Assembly: GCA_009602735.1 (NCBI GenBank)
Contig: WELA01004212.1
Location: 52,552-85,154 of the forward strand
Source of the DNA: Mesotaenium endlicherianum
Taxonomy: Eukaryota > Streptophyta > Zygnematophyceae > Zygnematales > Mesotaeniaceae
Direction: 5' to 3'
Length of the DNA stretch: 32,603 bases
A program made the translations under genes and the position numbers. The notes beneath the pieces were generated by a model, which was not told where the DNA came from, did not search any database, and saw nothing but the letters and a program-made list of their open reading frames with translations. This document shows positions 1 to 11,025 of this stretch, piece after piece; position 1 is the first letter of the stretch, and each line of letters begins with the position of its first letter.

Positions 1-305
1 GGGGGGAGGGGGTCTTTCGGCGGACAAACAGGAAAGGGGAGATGGGGACGAGGGAAGCTGGATTGCCGGGTGTGCCCCTGGCTTGAAGGGCGTTAAGAGT
101 TGCACGAGCGGCAGCATGCCAGGGCCCCTTTCTCCCACTAAGAGTGTTGTGTGCATGCGCTCGTGATTGTGTGAGGGAGTGCTGCATCGTCCTGTTCCAC
201 GTGAGAGGGGGTGGCTGCTATAGACACAGAGAGGGTGCTTACTGGCCCTTGACGTTCAACAGCAGCTGGAAAGCACGGCAGCTGTGTCAACGCACAGCTG
301 CCTGA

Positions 306-3300
306 ATGCTTGGCAGCTTGACAGTTGATTCTAACTGCTGGCTTGATTCCATTCCGGGTGGACATGCAGTGGTGCCGGCCCTGCAGGCCAAGATGGACCA
401 CTCCTTTCTCGACAGCTGGCTGCTCGCAGACGCCCCCCAGGTGGGTGCCCCTGCAAGCACCTTCCTATGCTTCCTTGAGTGAGTGCGTGCATGCATGGCT
501 GTGTGCTTGAGTGCTTTCATGCATGCTCTGCTTACACGTCCCTCTCCTGCATTGCACTCGCCACCCCTGCTTGTCTTCTGCAGGTCATAAGGTGGGGCGA
601 TGAGCTGTCAGCGTACAGTACGCTGAACCCTTTGGAGAGGTGCTTGCTAATGTGGACCTACTGCCAGCATGGCCGCCTGGCTGATGCGCAGCAAGGTGGG
701 CGCATGCGGCACGCCACCTGTGTGCAGCACAGAGAGCCTTGCAAGTCGCTGTCACTGATCATTCATTGACCCTCTCTTCCTCCCCCTCACCCCATCACCC
801 CCTCGCCCGCTCGCTCCTTCGGCCCCTCACCCCCTCACTCCCTTGCCCCCTCACTTTCTTACCTCCTCACCTCCTCGCTTGCCCGCCCGCCCTCAGCCAG
901 TCGGGCACTCTCGCAGTCCCCTTGAACGACAAGCAAAAGCAAGACAACGGCTTCGCGTGGTGCGTTTAGGGTTGAGAATTTCCATCTTCTAGTGTGTCGG
1001 AGTTAGGGTGTAGGGTGGAGGGCATAGAGGCTAGCAGTGGCGAGCCTTTGAGAAAGAGGAGGGGGAGTTCTTGATTCTCTTCTCAGCTGATCCTGCTCCT
1101 CCTCCTGCTCCTGCTCCTGCTGCTGCTGCTGCTGCTAGAGTGCTCTGCACATACGCGTGCCTGGGAGCAGGAGGCTACCGGTGAAGGTGACTGGCTGCGT
1201 GCCCTGGGGCTGAGAAGCCCTCTCAGCCCGTGATGTACATGATGCGCAAAGTGTACGCACCTACTTGCAGCTCTTCTCAAAGTTTAGAACAGCTGGAATT
1301 TCTTTTTTTTTGGGGCTGGAAGAGTCTGCACCCCGCGGCATGTGTGAGGCTGTTGCGGGCTACGCGGTGTCAGCAGGGCCAAAAGCGGAGGCTCAGAGCA
1401 GGGCGCCACGAGGCACAAGCACAAAGCGCGAGGCCTTACCTGGCATCTGCAGACGTGGGCCATACACCTGCGTATCGCGTGTGTGCGTGTCTGTATGTAC
1501 TCGTGCCCATCTTGTGTGTGTGTGTGTGTGTGCGCGTGTGTGTGGTGTGTGCGCGTGTGACTCTGTGCGTCGAATACGGGTGTGTGTACTCATGTGTCTC
1601 TGTACGGGCACATGTGAGTGTGGGTGTGTGTTACGTGCGCACCAGTAGCTTACTCTGTTTCTGTATCCACGTGCACTTGGATGTGCAGATGCGCGTGATT
1701 ATGTTCTGCGCTTGCATGTGTGTGTGTGTGTGTGTGCGCGCGCGCGCACATACACTTGCTCATGTTTGGCTCAAGTGCTCAATTTTCATGTGCCTGCGCA
1801 CGTTTGCGCGTCCGTGCGCGCGCGTGCGTGCAGTGGCCAGGAGCGTGAAGGACGAATACGAGCACAGCAGCCTGCAGCCGCAGGATCAGCTCGATCGCCA
1901 GTTCGGGGTGGCCCTCGGCAGCGGGAGCGTCCAGGACCTGGCCTCTCCCACCAGCAAGGACTTCCTGCAGCCTCCCCCGGCACCCCAAGCAGCGCCCCCC
2001 CCGGCACCTGCCCCTGCTGCTGCTGCCCCGGCTTCTGCCCCTTTGGCTGCCCGGGAGAAGCGGGCAGGTTCTGGCAGCACCAGCGCTGACAATGACGTCG
2101 AGGAGGAGGAGGAGGAGGGGGGGGGCTCTGAGAGCGGCGGGAGCGACGAATGGGAGGTGGTGCCGCACGGAGCCCCCGAGGGAGCCATGCACGTGCCCTC
2201 TATGGCGTTTGGCGGCGCCGGCGGCCCGCCCGTTCCTCCCCCTCCCCCATCCCGTACGGTTCTTCTCTGCTCTCCTTTGCTCTTCTCTGCTTTTCTCTGC
2301 TCTTCTCTGCTCTGCTCTGCTTCCATCCTTTTTAACTCCGCTGTGTACCTTGCCCACGCACTTAACTTTCTGGAAGCTGGAATCTTCCCGGGCGGCGAGC
2401 CTCCAGCCACTGCTGCAGAGCAAATGCTGGCAGTGTGTGGGCTAGAGGAAAACAGAGGAGGGGGGGAAGAGTGGGGGGTAGCTCCCTTTTTGATAAGCAT
2501 TGAATTAATCCCTGTCTGTTTCTGCTATCGCCGTAACTCTGTCCCCCTCCGACTCTCTTTCCGTGTCCCCTTCTTGCCCTTTTGGTTGTACATTTGAGTT
2601 CATTCCTGAAAATCTGGGCCCTCATCCTCCCCGCTCCTCACCCTGAATGTCCCTGATTCTCATTCTCTCCGCGGCGCGTCTCCCCTTGGACTGGCACGCG
2701 CGCTGCAGCGATGCCCCAAAACTTTGCGCTGCCTGGAGCTGGAGGAAGAGGGGGAGGCCCCAGAGCCCTGCGGTCCTTTGGCGCCCCGGTGAGAAGGCCT
2801 TTTCTCCATCTTCCTGAGAAGCAGGGTGGATGATCTATATTGTGTCTACAGTCTAGGGTGGAAAGTTGTATGTAATGATTTATTCTTTTGAGTTCCGATG
2901 GAAAGGTTGAGTCAGTCGAGAGTTTGACCCTCGGGGCCCTCCATGGAAGCGCAGGCCAATCGCACAGTGCCAGGTGTCAGCCCCCACCCAGTGGGGCACC
3001 CTCGCCTCTCGCGTGACCTGCACAACAGCGGCCACGGCGGCCATGTCTCTTTGCCTCCTGGTGGCAGAGACCGAGAGCGATGCTGTTCCGTGGGAAGCTC
3101 CACGCAGCTGCGCCCCCATCTGCACACGCAACGCGCGCCCGCACCCGCGCTTTGCTCTCTGGCTTGATGTTGCCAGGCGAGGGCACCCGCTGATGGGCAT
3201 GCGCTGGTTGGATGGCTGGAGGGCCAGCAGCCGCAGAGGCACGTTGATATTGTCCTCTGTCAAATCAGTTCACGCGTGTGCTGGCGCCGTGCCTCGCCCC

Positions 3301-6300
3301 TTCTGCCCCGCGTAATCGAGCAGAGTTAGAGCCGTTATGAGCCTGATGTGCGTTAGCCATAGATGGCATGACAGATGCCAGATGCCAGATGGCAGAAATA
3401 GCTAAAAAGAGTCAGAGACGCAGTTGCCTGTGTGCTCCTTTAAATTTCTCACGCTTTTTCTCTCTTTCTCCCTCACGTCCACTGTGCCCGTATTTGCATG
3501 CTCTCCACACACAGTTTCTGCTTGTATGCTTCTCAAACATCCATGCTTACATTCTATCTTTCTATCGTGAGTTGCTTATCTGGTGGGGGAGAGGGTGGCA
3601 TGGGCAGCAGCCCAGGCGACGGGCAGTGCAACTGGAGAGGGAGGCTGCTGACCTGGCCCTGCGAGAGAGCACGGAGCAGCGGTACCGCCCGCTAGAGCAG
3701 GCAAAGGAGTACTCGGAGACTCATTACTTTGGGCTCAGTATGAATGGGGGCCCCCGCGGCGTCAGCAAAGGAGCGCAGGCGGTGGTGCCCCCTTGCGCCT
3801 TCTGGGTCGACTTTGCCCACCATATCCTCGCCACCTGTCGCCGCGTCCCAGCTGGCACAGGTGCATGGAGCCGGCCCCGGGGAGACGTGTCGCACGCGCA
3901 GCTGGCGCAGCCCCGGCAGCAACAGCAGCTGCAGCCGCAGCAGCAGCAGCAGCAGCAGGAGCAGCAGCCACTGCAGGTGCAGGAGCAGCAACAACAGCAG
4001 GTGCAGCAACAGGAGCAGCAGGAGCGTGGATTTGGCACCGCAGATCTGCTCCCATCTGACGGTGGTCTTTCTCGCCCCTCCGAGGGGCTTGCGCCGTTTC
4101 TGTCGTGCAACCTCACACAGGCGGGGGCGCATGCCAGAGGGGCCATCTTGGCTCTGGCCGTGCTCGACCTGCCCTTCTCTGGGGTCTTTGCAGCCGACGT
4201 GCCGGTAACACCTGTCCAGCGTGCCGCCACTGGGTCTTCTGGCAGCTCGCCAGCTGGCGCTGCCGCTCCCGCACTGCAAGGTGGTGCCAGGCAGAGGCAA
4301 GTGCAGCAGCACCAGGTGGCGCGCACCGGGTTGGCCCTGTCACTTACGCCCGCATGGCGGCTTGTGGTGTTCCGAGAAGAGATCTGCGAGTCAGCCCCAG
4401 CACCTGCCACTGCGACAACTCAGCAGCCCCGCATCCTTCTGCAGCACACGCTCTTTGACCCCTCCGCGCCAGCTGGCACCGCCCCCCAGGCTCCGGCGGG
4501 CCAGACCTCCCCCGGGCCTGCCAGGCTCAGGCCCGGGGAGCCGCTGCAGGCTGGGAGATGCTACGGCGCGCGCGTGGTGGTGACAGGTGTCTCTAGTGAG
4601 CATGAGGAGGTGAGCGTGCTCCTGCAGATCCCCCAGGGAGCGGTGGCTCTGCAGCCTCCAGCTCAGCACACGCAGACCCTGCGCCTCCAGCTGGAGCCTT
4701 ACGAGAGCGCCGTCCGCGAGACCCTCTTCTACTTCCCAGCCCCCGGAGTCTTCCTCCAGCCACCGGCCCAGGCTTTCCGGGCAGCCCGCCCCGGCGCAGG
4801 CGCTGGCTACTTCTCCCAGTTGGGCCTTGCAGGCATCAGCAGCACTGCAGAATCCCATAGCAGCGGCAGCAGCGGCAGCAGCGGCAGCAGAGGCAGCGGC
4901 GGCGGCAGCGGCGGCAGCAGAGGCGTGGAAGGGGACGCAGAAATTCTAGCTGCAGCCGGAGGGGTCAGTCCCAGCCTCGTTGTGCTCTCTGAGCAGGAGT
5001 GGGTGGAGAGGGAGGCAGAACTCGTGGGGGCGCGGGGGTGGGGGACGGGCTTGCAGGCGTGGCGCGCCGTCAGCCAGAGGGCTGAGCTGGACGCTGTGCT
5101 GGCGTTCCTGGAGGGTGAGAACCTGCACGCCGCTGACCTGTCGCTGCTCCTCTGGCGGCTCTGGGACGCGCCCAGCTTTGCACGCATCACCGAGGCGCTC
5201 CGCAGAAGGTGCTCTTACTGGCGCTGCTGCTGCACCACCGCCACCTGCCCTGGTGCTCTTGCCTGCGTTTCTGCCTTCAACGTTGGTGGCAGGTGTTTGC
5301 TTGTTTTTGGGTGCTTGCTAGTTTTTGCGTGCTTGCTTGTTTTTGGGTGTTTGCTTTTCTGCGTGCTTGCTCTTCTGCGTGCTTGCTCTTCTGCGTGCTT
5401 GCATGCCTGCGTGTGCTTGTATTTCAGCGTGCTTGCGCTTCCGTGTGCTCGAGCAATGTGTCTTCGCATAACCTCACCTCCTAGAGAGTGAGTACCGCAG
5501 CAGAGCGCTCTTGTCACAGACCGCAAAGAGAGAACCGCCAGCTGTTGCAGCGTGCCCCCTCCTCGGGTACGCGGCCTCCGCCGGCGTCGGTCGAGACTCC
5601 AGCTGGCAACCGGTGCAAGTTTGCGTTTTTGTACGGGGGGGATGTCGGACCAGCAATGTTGACTCTTGGGCAGGAAACAGGTTCTCCCTGATGAGAAACT
5701 TTACATTGCGCGTAAAGTCCCTTGCTATCAGGGTGGTCAGGGTCTTCCAGGTTCTTCTCCTAGTATGCACTGCAACTCCTTTGCAGACTCCGAGCTCGGC
5801 TTCTACCAGAGTCCAGACTGCGCAGCCCCTCTGTGCCCCTCGCTGCCCTTGCGGGGGGGCACCCAGGTGGCATAGCCTGGCGCAGGCGGGGACTCTGGAG
5901 TCTGGAGCACGTTATGCATGCAGAGCCTGTGTTGCTGCGGAGGCAAACAAGTGCAAGGGAATGCCAAGAACAAAAAGTCCTGCAGAAGTATTATCTGCGT
6001 CGACCACCACGCACGAGTGCCGCCCTTTTCCTCCCGCACACACATGTCATGTGCACGCTGTCGACGTGTGACCGTGGGCCATCTGTGTGCTGTTGTGGAC
6101 GGGGTGCGTACGCAGATCTGTCCTCAGCCCCATCTGGCTCCCAGTCGCACACGCTATTTTTCCTGCGTGCTACGTGTGCTACGCGTGCTACGCTGGTCTG
6201 TTCACATTGATCATTAGTGTGCTGTTTTTCTGCGGGGTGCCGGGTGCGGGTGGTGCCGGCGCGGGGTGGCATGGCATGAGCAGAAAGTTTTACGACCACG

Positions 6301-9300
6301 ACGTGTGGGCATACTCTCTCCTCCACGCGGACGAGCGCGCGCTTCAGGAGTATCTCCCGCACTGCAGCAGCATCATGGAAGTCCTTCGCGTTCCTGTGAT
6401 CGACACCTGTCTGCTCACAATTGAGCCAGGTGGCGCCGGTAGACACTCCTCTTCATCGCTGGGCGGCGGCGCCGGCGGTGGCTCTCGCCCCTCTCTGCGT
6501 AGCGCCGGCTACGAGCACCTCGAGTACGCGCCACTTGTCAACACGAGAGCGCATCCGCTCGGCGGCAGGAGGGCGGGGTCGGGCTCCATTCTGAACGCGC
6601 GGCTCCGCGAGCAGTATGTGGCATTTCTCGGCGTGTGCTGCTGCAGGAGCCAGCTGTCGCGCGACGAGATGCTGCAGGGCGCCTACTACTTGCTCCTGCA
6701 GGTGCTCCTCAACTCCTTGCCCCTGTTCCCCTATCCCCTCCCCTCTCCTCCCTCCCTTCCCCTCCCCCCTCTCTCCTCTTCCTTTGTCCCCTCCCTCTCC
6801 TCCCCTGCCCTCCCCTGTCCTCCCCTCCCTTCCCTTCCAGACCCTTTTACCTCCCTTCCGCCCCTTTCGCACCCTTGCCTGCCTTTTTGTAGATTTCAAG
6901 GCTGCATGCTCGCACAGTGCCCTCCTCCTCCCCCTCTTCCCTGCCCTCCTGCTCCTCCACCTCCTCCCCCTCTTCTTCCTCTCCCCCCTCCTCTTCCTCC
7001 TTGCTGCTTGTGAGCTTCCTAGCTCTCTCGGACACTTCCCCTTCAACCCAGCCTCCGCATTTATCTGAAGGAGTCTGTGCTTTTTTCGCCGGGAGCACAG
7101 CACGTGCACCCCTCTGCAGCTGCAGTGCTCCAGCCCGCATCACATACGGTCCCTTGCGTCGATGGGCCTTGCTGGGGGGCGTAGGCTTTACTGGAAGCCA
7201 CAGTACGTAGCACGCCAGGCTGAGCGGCGGCGGCGTGAGTCCTTGCAGGGCAGACGTGCATGCCCTAGCCCAGGCCAGAGGCCACCGCTTAGTGGAGGCC
7301 TGAGGTCAACCAGCAGAGGCCCAGGTCAGAGGTTAGAGGTCAGAGGTCAGAGGACAGAGGTCGAGGGTCAGAGGTCAGAGGTCAATGGTCAAAGATCTGG
7401 CGCCAGCGGATATGCATGGCCCGATGCCGTCGGGCTGTCCGGGCCCGGGCGAGGTGCTAGCTGGCTCGCTACGGCCACTTGCTATCGCCGGGAGGAGCGG
7501 GAGAGCCTAGTGCGGCCCGCACCCTCTGACAGGTCCTCCTCTCTTTCGTGCGTGCGAGCGTGCGTGCGGGTGTGCCCTGTGGGCGCGTCCGTGCGTGCTT
7601 GGGTGCGCGTATCGCCGTGCTTATGTGCGTGGCGCAAATCCGGCTTCCCTCACGCCTGTGTGACCTGTGGCGTCGCTGACCTGTGGCATGTGCGCGCTTG
7701 CATGGATGGATTTGTGTGCACGTACGCAGGACCGCGTGGAGGAGGCGCAGCAGCTCTTCAGCAGAGCCCTGGCCCTGCCAGAGCTGCACCAGCAGCAGGG
7801 GGCTCAAACGCGAGAGGCGGGAAGTACGCCTTTCCTCCACTCTTCCCCTCCCCCTCCCCTGCCAGCCTCTGCTCCGCAAGCCCCAGCCTCGCAAGCCCCA
7901 GCCCCAGCCGCGGGCTTGGCTTCTGGCGTGGAGCAGCAGCACCCTGTGGGCTCGAACTCTGAGGAGAGGGGCAGCAAGAGGCTGAAGATGCAGCAGGACT
8001 ACATGGCGGCTTACTTGGACCTCTACTCCGACAGGCCCGAGCTAACCACTGCGCACCAGGTGGCGGAGGACTACGCCGGCAGCTGCCAGGTGGCGCAGTG
8101 GCGCGACCGCTTTCGGGAGCTGGCCGGACAGCTGGCGGAGATGGACGAAGGCGGGGCGGCTGCTGCAAGAAACGGAGCACTGTCAGCGCCTGCAGGTCCA
8201 GGCGGCGTTGCGGGTGGCGCTGACGTGGCAGGCTCTGGTGGTAAATTTGATCCCGGTGGTGCTGACGTGGCGTTGGTAAGGTCCTCCCCGGCTGCTGATG
8301 TGGTGCTGGATGCTGCCAACGCAGCAGCTTTGCCGGCAGCTGTGACCGGCTCATCGCAAGAGACGCGCCATCGAGGAGGCCTCCAGCACGCGCAGGCCCT
8401 GCCAGCTGTCCTGGAGCTCCGGCAGGAGCAGGGCCAGCTGGCAATCGACCACGCCCACGTCAGCAGAGTGAGGGTGAGTGCATACGTGATGGATGTGGAG
8501 CTGCTGTTCACCGCCAGTCCCTTCCTCCAGCAGGAGGGCAAGGGGTACGCCTACGTCGCGCCCAGCTGGAGCTGCGTGCTGGACCTCGGCGCAGGCAGAG
8601 GCGGACCCGGGGGGCATGGGGGGGAAGCGTTACGTGGCACCACCACGGCCCTGGAGCTCCCGGCAGAGCTGGAGTCGGAGAATGTGCTCGTGGAAGTCAG
8701 CGGATCCGGAATTGTGCGGACCGACGTGAGGTGCGTGTTACGTCTCTCGCCTGAAGGTCGAGTCAGCTATCTATCTCTGCGTGCCCCCTCCCACGCCCCC
8801 TCCCGCGGCCCCTTTCCCTCGACCCTGCCAGGACCTATCAGAAGCACCCAGAAGAAAAACTCGCATGTAGGGGCAGTGCATCAGGCCTTCTGTTTCCTGA
8901 ATCTTCTGCTCTCATCTGCCTTGTCTTGTTACCCCATGTTCTGTTGCACTGGTCTTTGCTCGTGCATGAGACAGCAGGAGCAGGACCGCTGCATGTCCCA
9001 GGGCCTGCTGGCAGCTGCATGATGGGCACGTACCTGCAGGTGTAGTGACAGCCTGGCACGCTGCTGGGAACAAGCAGAGCAGTGAGGAGCTCTAGGTGAG
9101 CCTCACGAGGTATAGGAAGTTGCAGAGGGTGAGGTAGCGGGGCAACTCAATGGCCATCTCGCAGCACAATCATCCGGCACATCTGTCGTACACCCTACCC
9201 GGTGCCTGCAGGCATGTCTTCATTGAAAATGTAACATAAATCATGAAGTCGATTCTTTTGTTTTGCTCGTGCTCTTGCTCGCTTGCTGAGCTTGCACAGG

Positions 9301-9639
9301 TACTCGCAGGCGGGCCTGAGGGTTGAGTTTGTCGAGAGGCAGGGGAAGCTCTTCGCGAAGCACGCCTTCCCATCTGCCGCGTCGCCGGCGCCCGCTCCCG
9401 GCATAGCTTCCCCAGCGTCGACTGTCAGCAGGCCTCTCGGGGGGGCCTATGTGAAGGTGTATGCCAGGCTGAGAGATGGCCAGGTGGCGTTCTACAAGGA
9501 CGGGTACACCGACCGCAGAGGGTGCTTTGACTACGCCGCCATCAGCACGGATCAGGCGCGCCAGGTGGCGAAGTTTGCGGTGCTTGTCGTCTCCAGCTCA
9601 GGGTGCGCCACCAAGGAGGCCAAGCCACCCCCTATGTAG
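306..9639 (+). CDS. Large conserved uncharacterised eukaryotic protein, multi-exon, 5' end uncertain
   Basis: I recognise this as a large protein conserved in ciliates, dictyostelids and oomycetes, sometimes labelled alpha-2-macroglobulin-like; its function is unknown to me. Proposed exons are 306-440, 584-695, 1834-2253, 2709-2788, about 3611-5208, 6284-6701, 7730-8730 and 9300-9639 (stop TAG). Every junction is GT-AG and keeps phase, giving about 1,367 codons. Landmarks, numbered from 306: ETHYFGL early in exon 5, a Gln-rich tract near 352-388, FLSCN then ILALAVLDLPF, a beta segment with LEPYESAVRETLFYFPAPGVF-type residues near 610, a Gly/Ser linker, KFYDHDVWAYS at the exon 5/6 join, YEHLEYAPLVNTRAH near 858, YYLLLQ/DRVEEAQ across the exon 6/7 join (TPR-like helices), VMDVELLFTASPF, and near the C terminus YVKVYARLRDGQVAFYKDGY followed by a conserved GCFDYA. 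ATG 306 directly follows an in-frame TGA, but an acceptor at 315-316 is equally possible, so upstream exons may lie outside the window. A decayed copy lies at 14421-16350. Confident that it is one gene; not confident of its function. Confidence 0.75.
1515..1745. repeat. GT/GC microsatellites in intron 2
   Basis: Runs of TGTGTG around 1515-1560 and again at 1719-1738, the second passing into GCGCGC, within the proposed 696-1833 intron of the large gene. Alternating purine-pyrimidine tracts like these can form Z-DNA. The open frame through here is low-complexity Cys/Val/Arg and I do not consider it coding. Confidence 0.85.
2261..2328. repeat. TCTCTGCTCTTC pyrimidine minisatellite in intron 3
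   Basis: Imperfect tandem copies of a TTCTCTGCTC-like unit directly follow the proposed donor at 2254 in the large gene. They lie in the 2254-2708 intron and explain the Leu/Ser-rich shadow frames here. Confidence 0.8.
3911..4024 (+). repeat. CAG/CAA repeat encoding a Gln-rich tract
   Basis: An interrupted CAG array inside coding exon 5 of the large gene, encoding runs of Gln with Leu, Val, Pro and Glu. It lies between the conserved FWVDFAHHIL segment and the conserved FLSCN...ILALAVLDLPF segment, so it looks like a lineage-specific insertion into a loop. Such tracts are usually length-polymorphic. Confidence 0.85.
5285..5450. repeat. GCTTGCT(T)GTTTTT / TCTGCGTGCTTGC minisatellite in intron 5
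   Basis: Two interleaved units, one like TGCTTGCTTGTTTTTGGG and one like TCTTCTGCGTGCTTGC, each with several imperfect copies. They lie at the start of the proposed 5209-6283 intron. The intron assignment rests on the phase-2 donor at 5209 and the acceptor at 6282-6283, which rebuild an Arg codon at the join. Confidence 0.75.
6718..7012. repeat. Polypyrimidine block (CCCCTCCC/CTCCTC) in intron 6
   Basis: Nearly 300 bases with very few purines on the + strand, just inside the 6702-7729 intron of the large gene. Long homopurine-homopyrimidine tracts can form triplex (H-DNA) and cause sequencing dropouts. Pro/Ser/Leu-rich frames here are artefacts of composition. Confidence 0.8.
7318..7390. repeat. 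AGGTCAG heptamer array in intron 6
   Basis: About nine imperfect tandem copies of AGGTCAG, with variants AGGTTAG, AGGACAG, AGGTCGAGG and TGGTCAA, in the 6702-7729 intron of the large gene. AGGTCA is also the nuclear-receptor half-site, but there is no reason to expect such receptors here, so I treat it as a simple tandem repeat. Confidence 0.8.
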
Positions 9640-9854
9640 GGGCCATGTGTGCAGTGTGAACGCGTAGCTTGCTTCCGGCTGGCCTGTGATTATGAAGACT
9701 TACGTGTGTGGTGCACAAGGAGGTTAAGCCGCCCCCGATGTGATTGCGATCGTGAAGATAGTGAAGTCTAAAGCCTCGGATACCTGGATTGAGGCTCCCT
9801 CGTATATATCTTGTTTAACTTGGACTATAGGATTCAGTTGTTATATCTGGCTCA

Positions 9855-9860
9855 AATAAA
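9855..9860 (+). terminator. Possible poly(A) signal AATAAA
   Basis: An AATAAA hexamer about 215 bases after the TAG stop of the large gene, at the switch from GC-rich to AT-rich sequence. The position suits a 3' UTR end. Some algae use other poly(A) signals, so this is only a candidate. Confidence 0.35.
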
Positions 9861-11025
9861 CATACATGAATTTGATTGCCTGTATCCATTTCCACTTGCT
9901 GCTTGTCTCATATATGCTTTCAGCTTGAGCACATTCAGACCATTGCATAAAAGAAGCATGAGGGACCCGAAAAGATGACTGATGATCAATCTTGGGACAC
10001 ATGCAAAGTCTCCTCTCGAGCTGTTTTACTTGAGACTATATATCCAGGGCGCAAACCCAGCACAAACTTGCCTGGCCTCTTAACAAGGCGTAAAAATTGG
10101 ACTTTGAGGGGAGCTCGGAGTTTTGAATGAGAGAACATCCATTCTGTTTTGCATCCGGAACCCTTGTGCATGTAAAACTTTATGAGAGTTCATAGTTGAG
10201 GTTTACTGACTTGGTCATTGCAGGCTTAAGTACTCATGTCTTGTTATGTTGTCTCCTCATCGCGTCACTCTTCTTGCTGTGCCTCACCCCTAACTCGAAA
10301 TACATAATATACAAACACGGTCCTGATGCATGCACTGGAAGGGTCTGTCCAGCTGACAGGACTGGGACAGAACCGACAGAACCACCTCTGCCTCGTTGAA
10401 AGTGACGCAGAATTTCTTGCAGCTTGGAACGATCAAGCGTTCGATGACACAAAATTATTCTTTGACACAAAGTTGTCCTCGATATCTTTCTTTCCGGCAC
10501 TTGAACGTACGTTTGTACGGGCCGAATGTTGGCATGCATGCAAGCACGAGCCACCACAACGAAAGCATGCATGTGAAGTGATGTAAAGCATGCATGACCC
10601 ATACTGCGCATTAAAGAAGCATACAGCTAGTGCATGAGAGGAACCCTCATCCATGACCGAGCAAGAAGATGGTACTCCTTGACCAATTAATGATTTGAAG
10701 TAGAAATTTACACATCAATATAAGTTGCTAGCTGAAGAGAAACAGCAGCACATATAGCACATCCTGGTACACTTTGTTGTTCTAATCGTTGTCTCCTGTT
10801 CATTTCTTTTCTACCAAGTTGTCCTGCAACATAGAGTAGCCTGATTTTTCAGCAATGCTTTCTATAGCCGTAACTTGTACTTCAACTTTCTTGATTACAT
10901 GCATATACTGTGCTGTGCATGCTTTGTCAAAAAACCAAACAGATTTCTAAAGTCTTGCCCCTTACTATTGGTCTCTTTGCTGTCCTGCAATGTGACAAGA
11001 TTATTCTGAAAGGGCCCAAGCATCC
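9861..11025. other. Intergenic, AT-richer; no gene seen
   Basis: Both strands hold only short open frames with no recognisable motif, and I see no tRNA-like cloverleaf. It separates the 3' end of the large gene from the F-box-like gene and should contain the latter's promoter, but I cannot point to a specific element. Confidence 0.6.

Noticed and set aside
1230-2597. Single 455-codon open frame
   Set aside because: Only 1834-2253 joins in phase with neighbouring exons. The first half is GT-repeat translation (Cys/Val/Arg) and the end is a CT-repeat intron.
3692-4410. Long minus-strand open frames rich in Leu, Cys or Ala
   Set aside because: They are complements of the CAG repeat inside a convincing plus-strand exon.
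5511-6220. Possible extra exon of the large gene between 5209 and 6283
   Set aside because: The 5208 and 6284 boundaries join in exact phase to give a family-like sequence, so no exon is needed between them.
7318-7390. AGGTCA array as hormone-receptor response elements
   Set aside because: It is a tandem heptamer in an intron of an apparent alga, where nuclear receptors are not expected.
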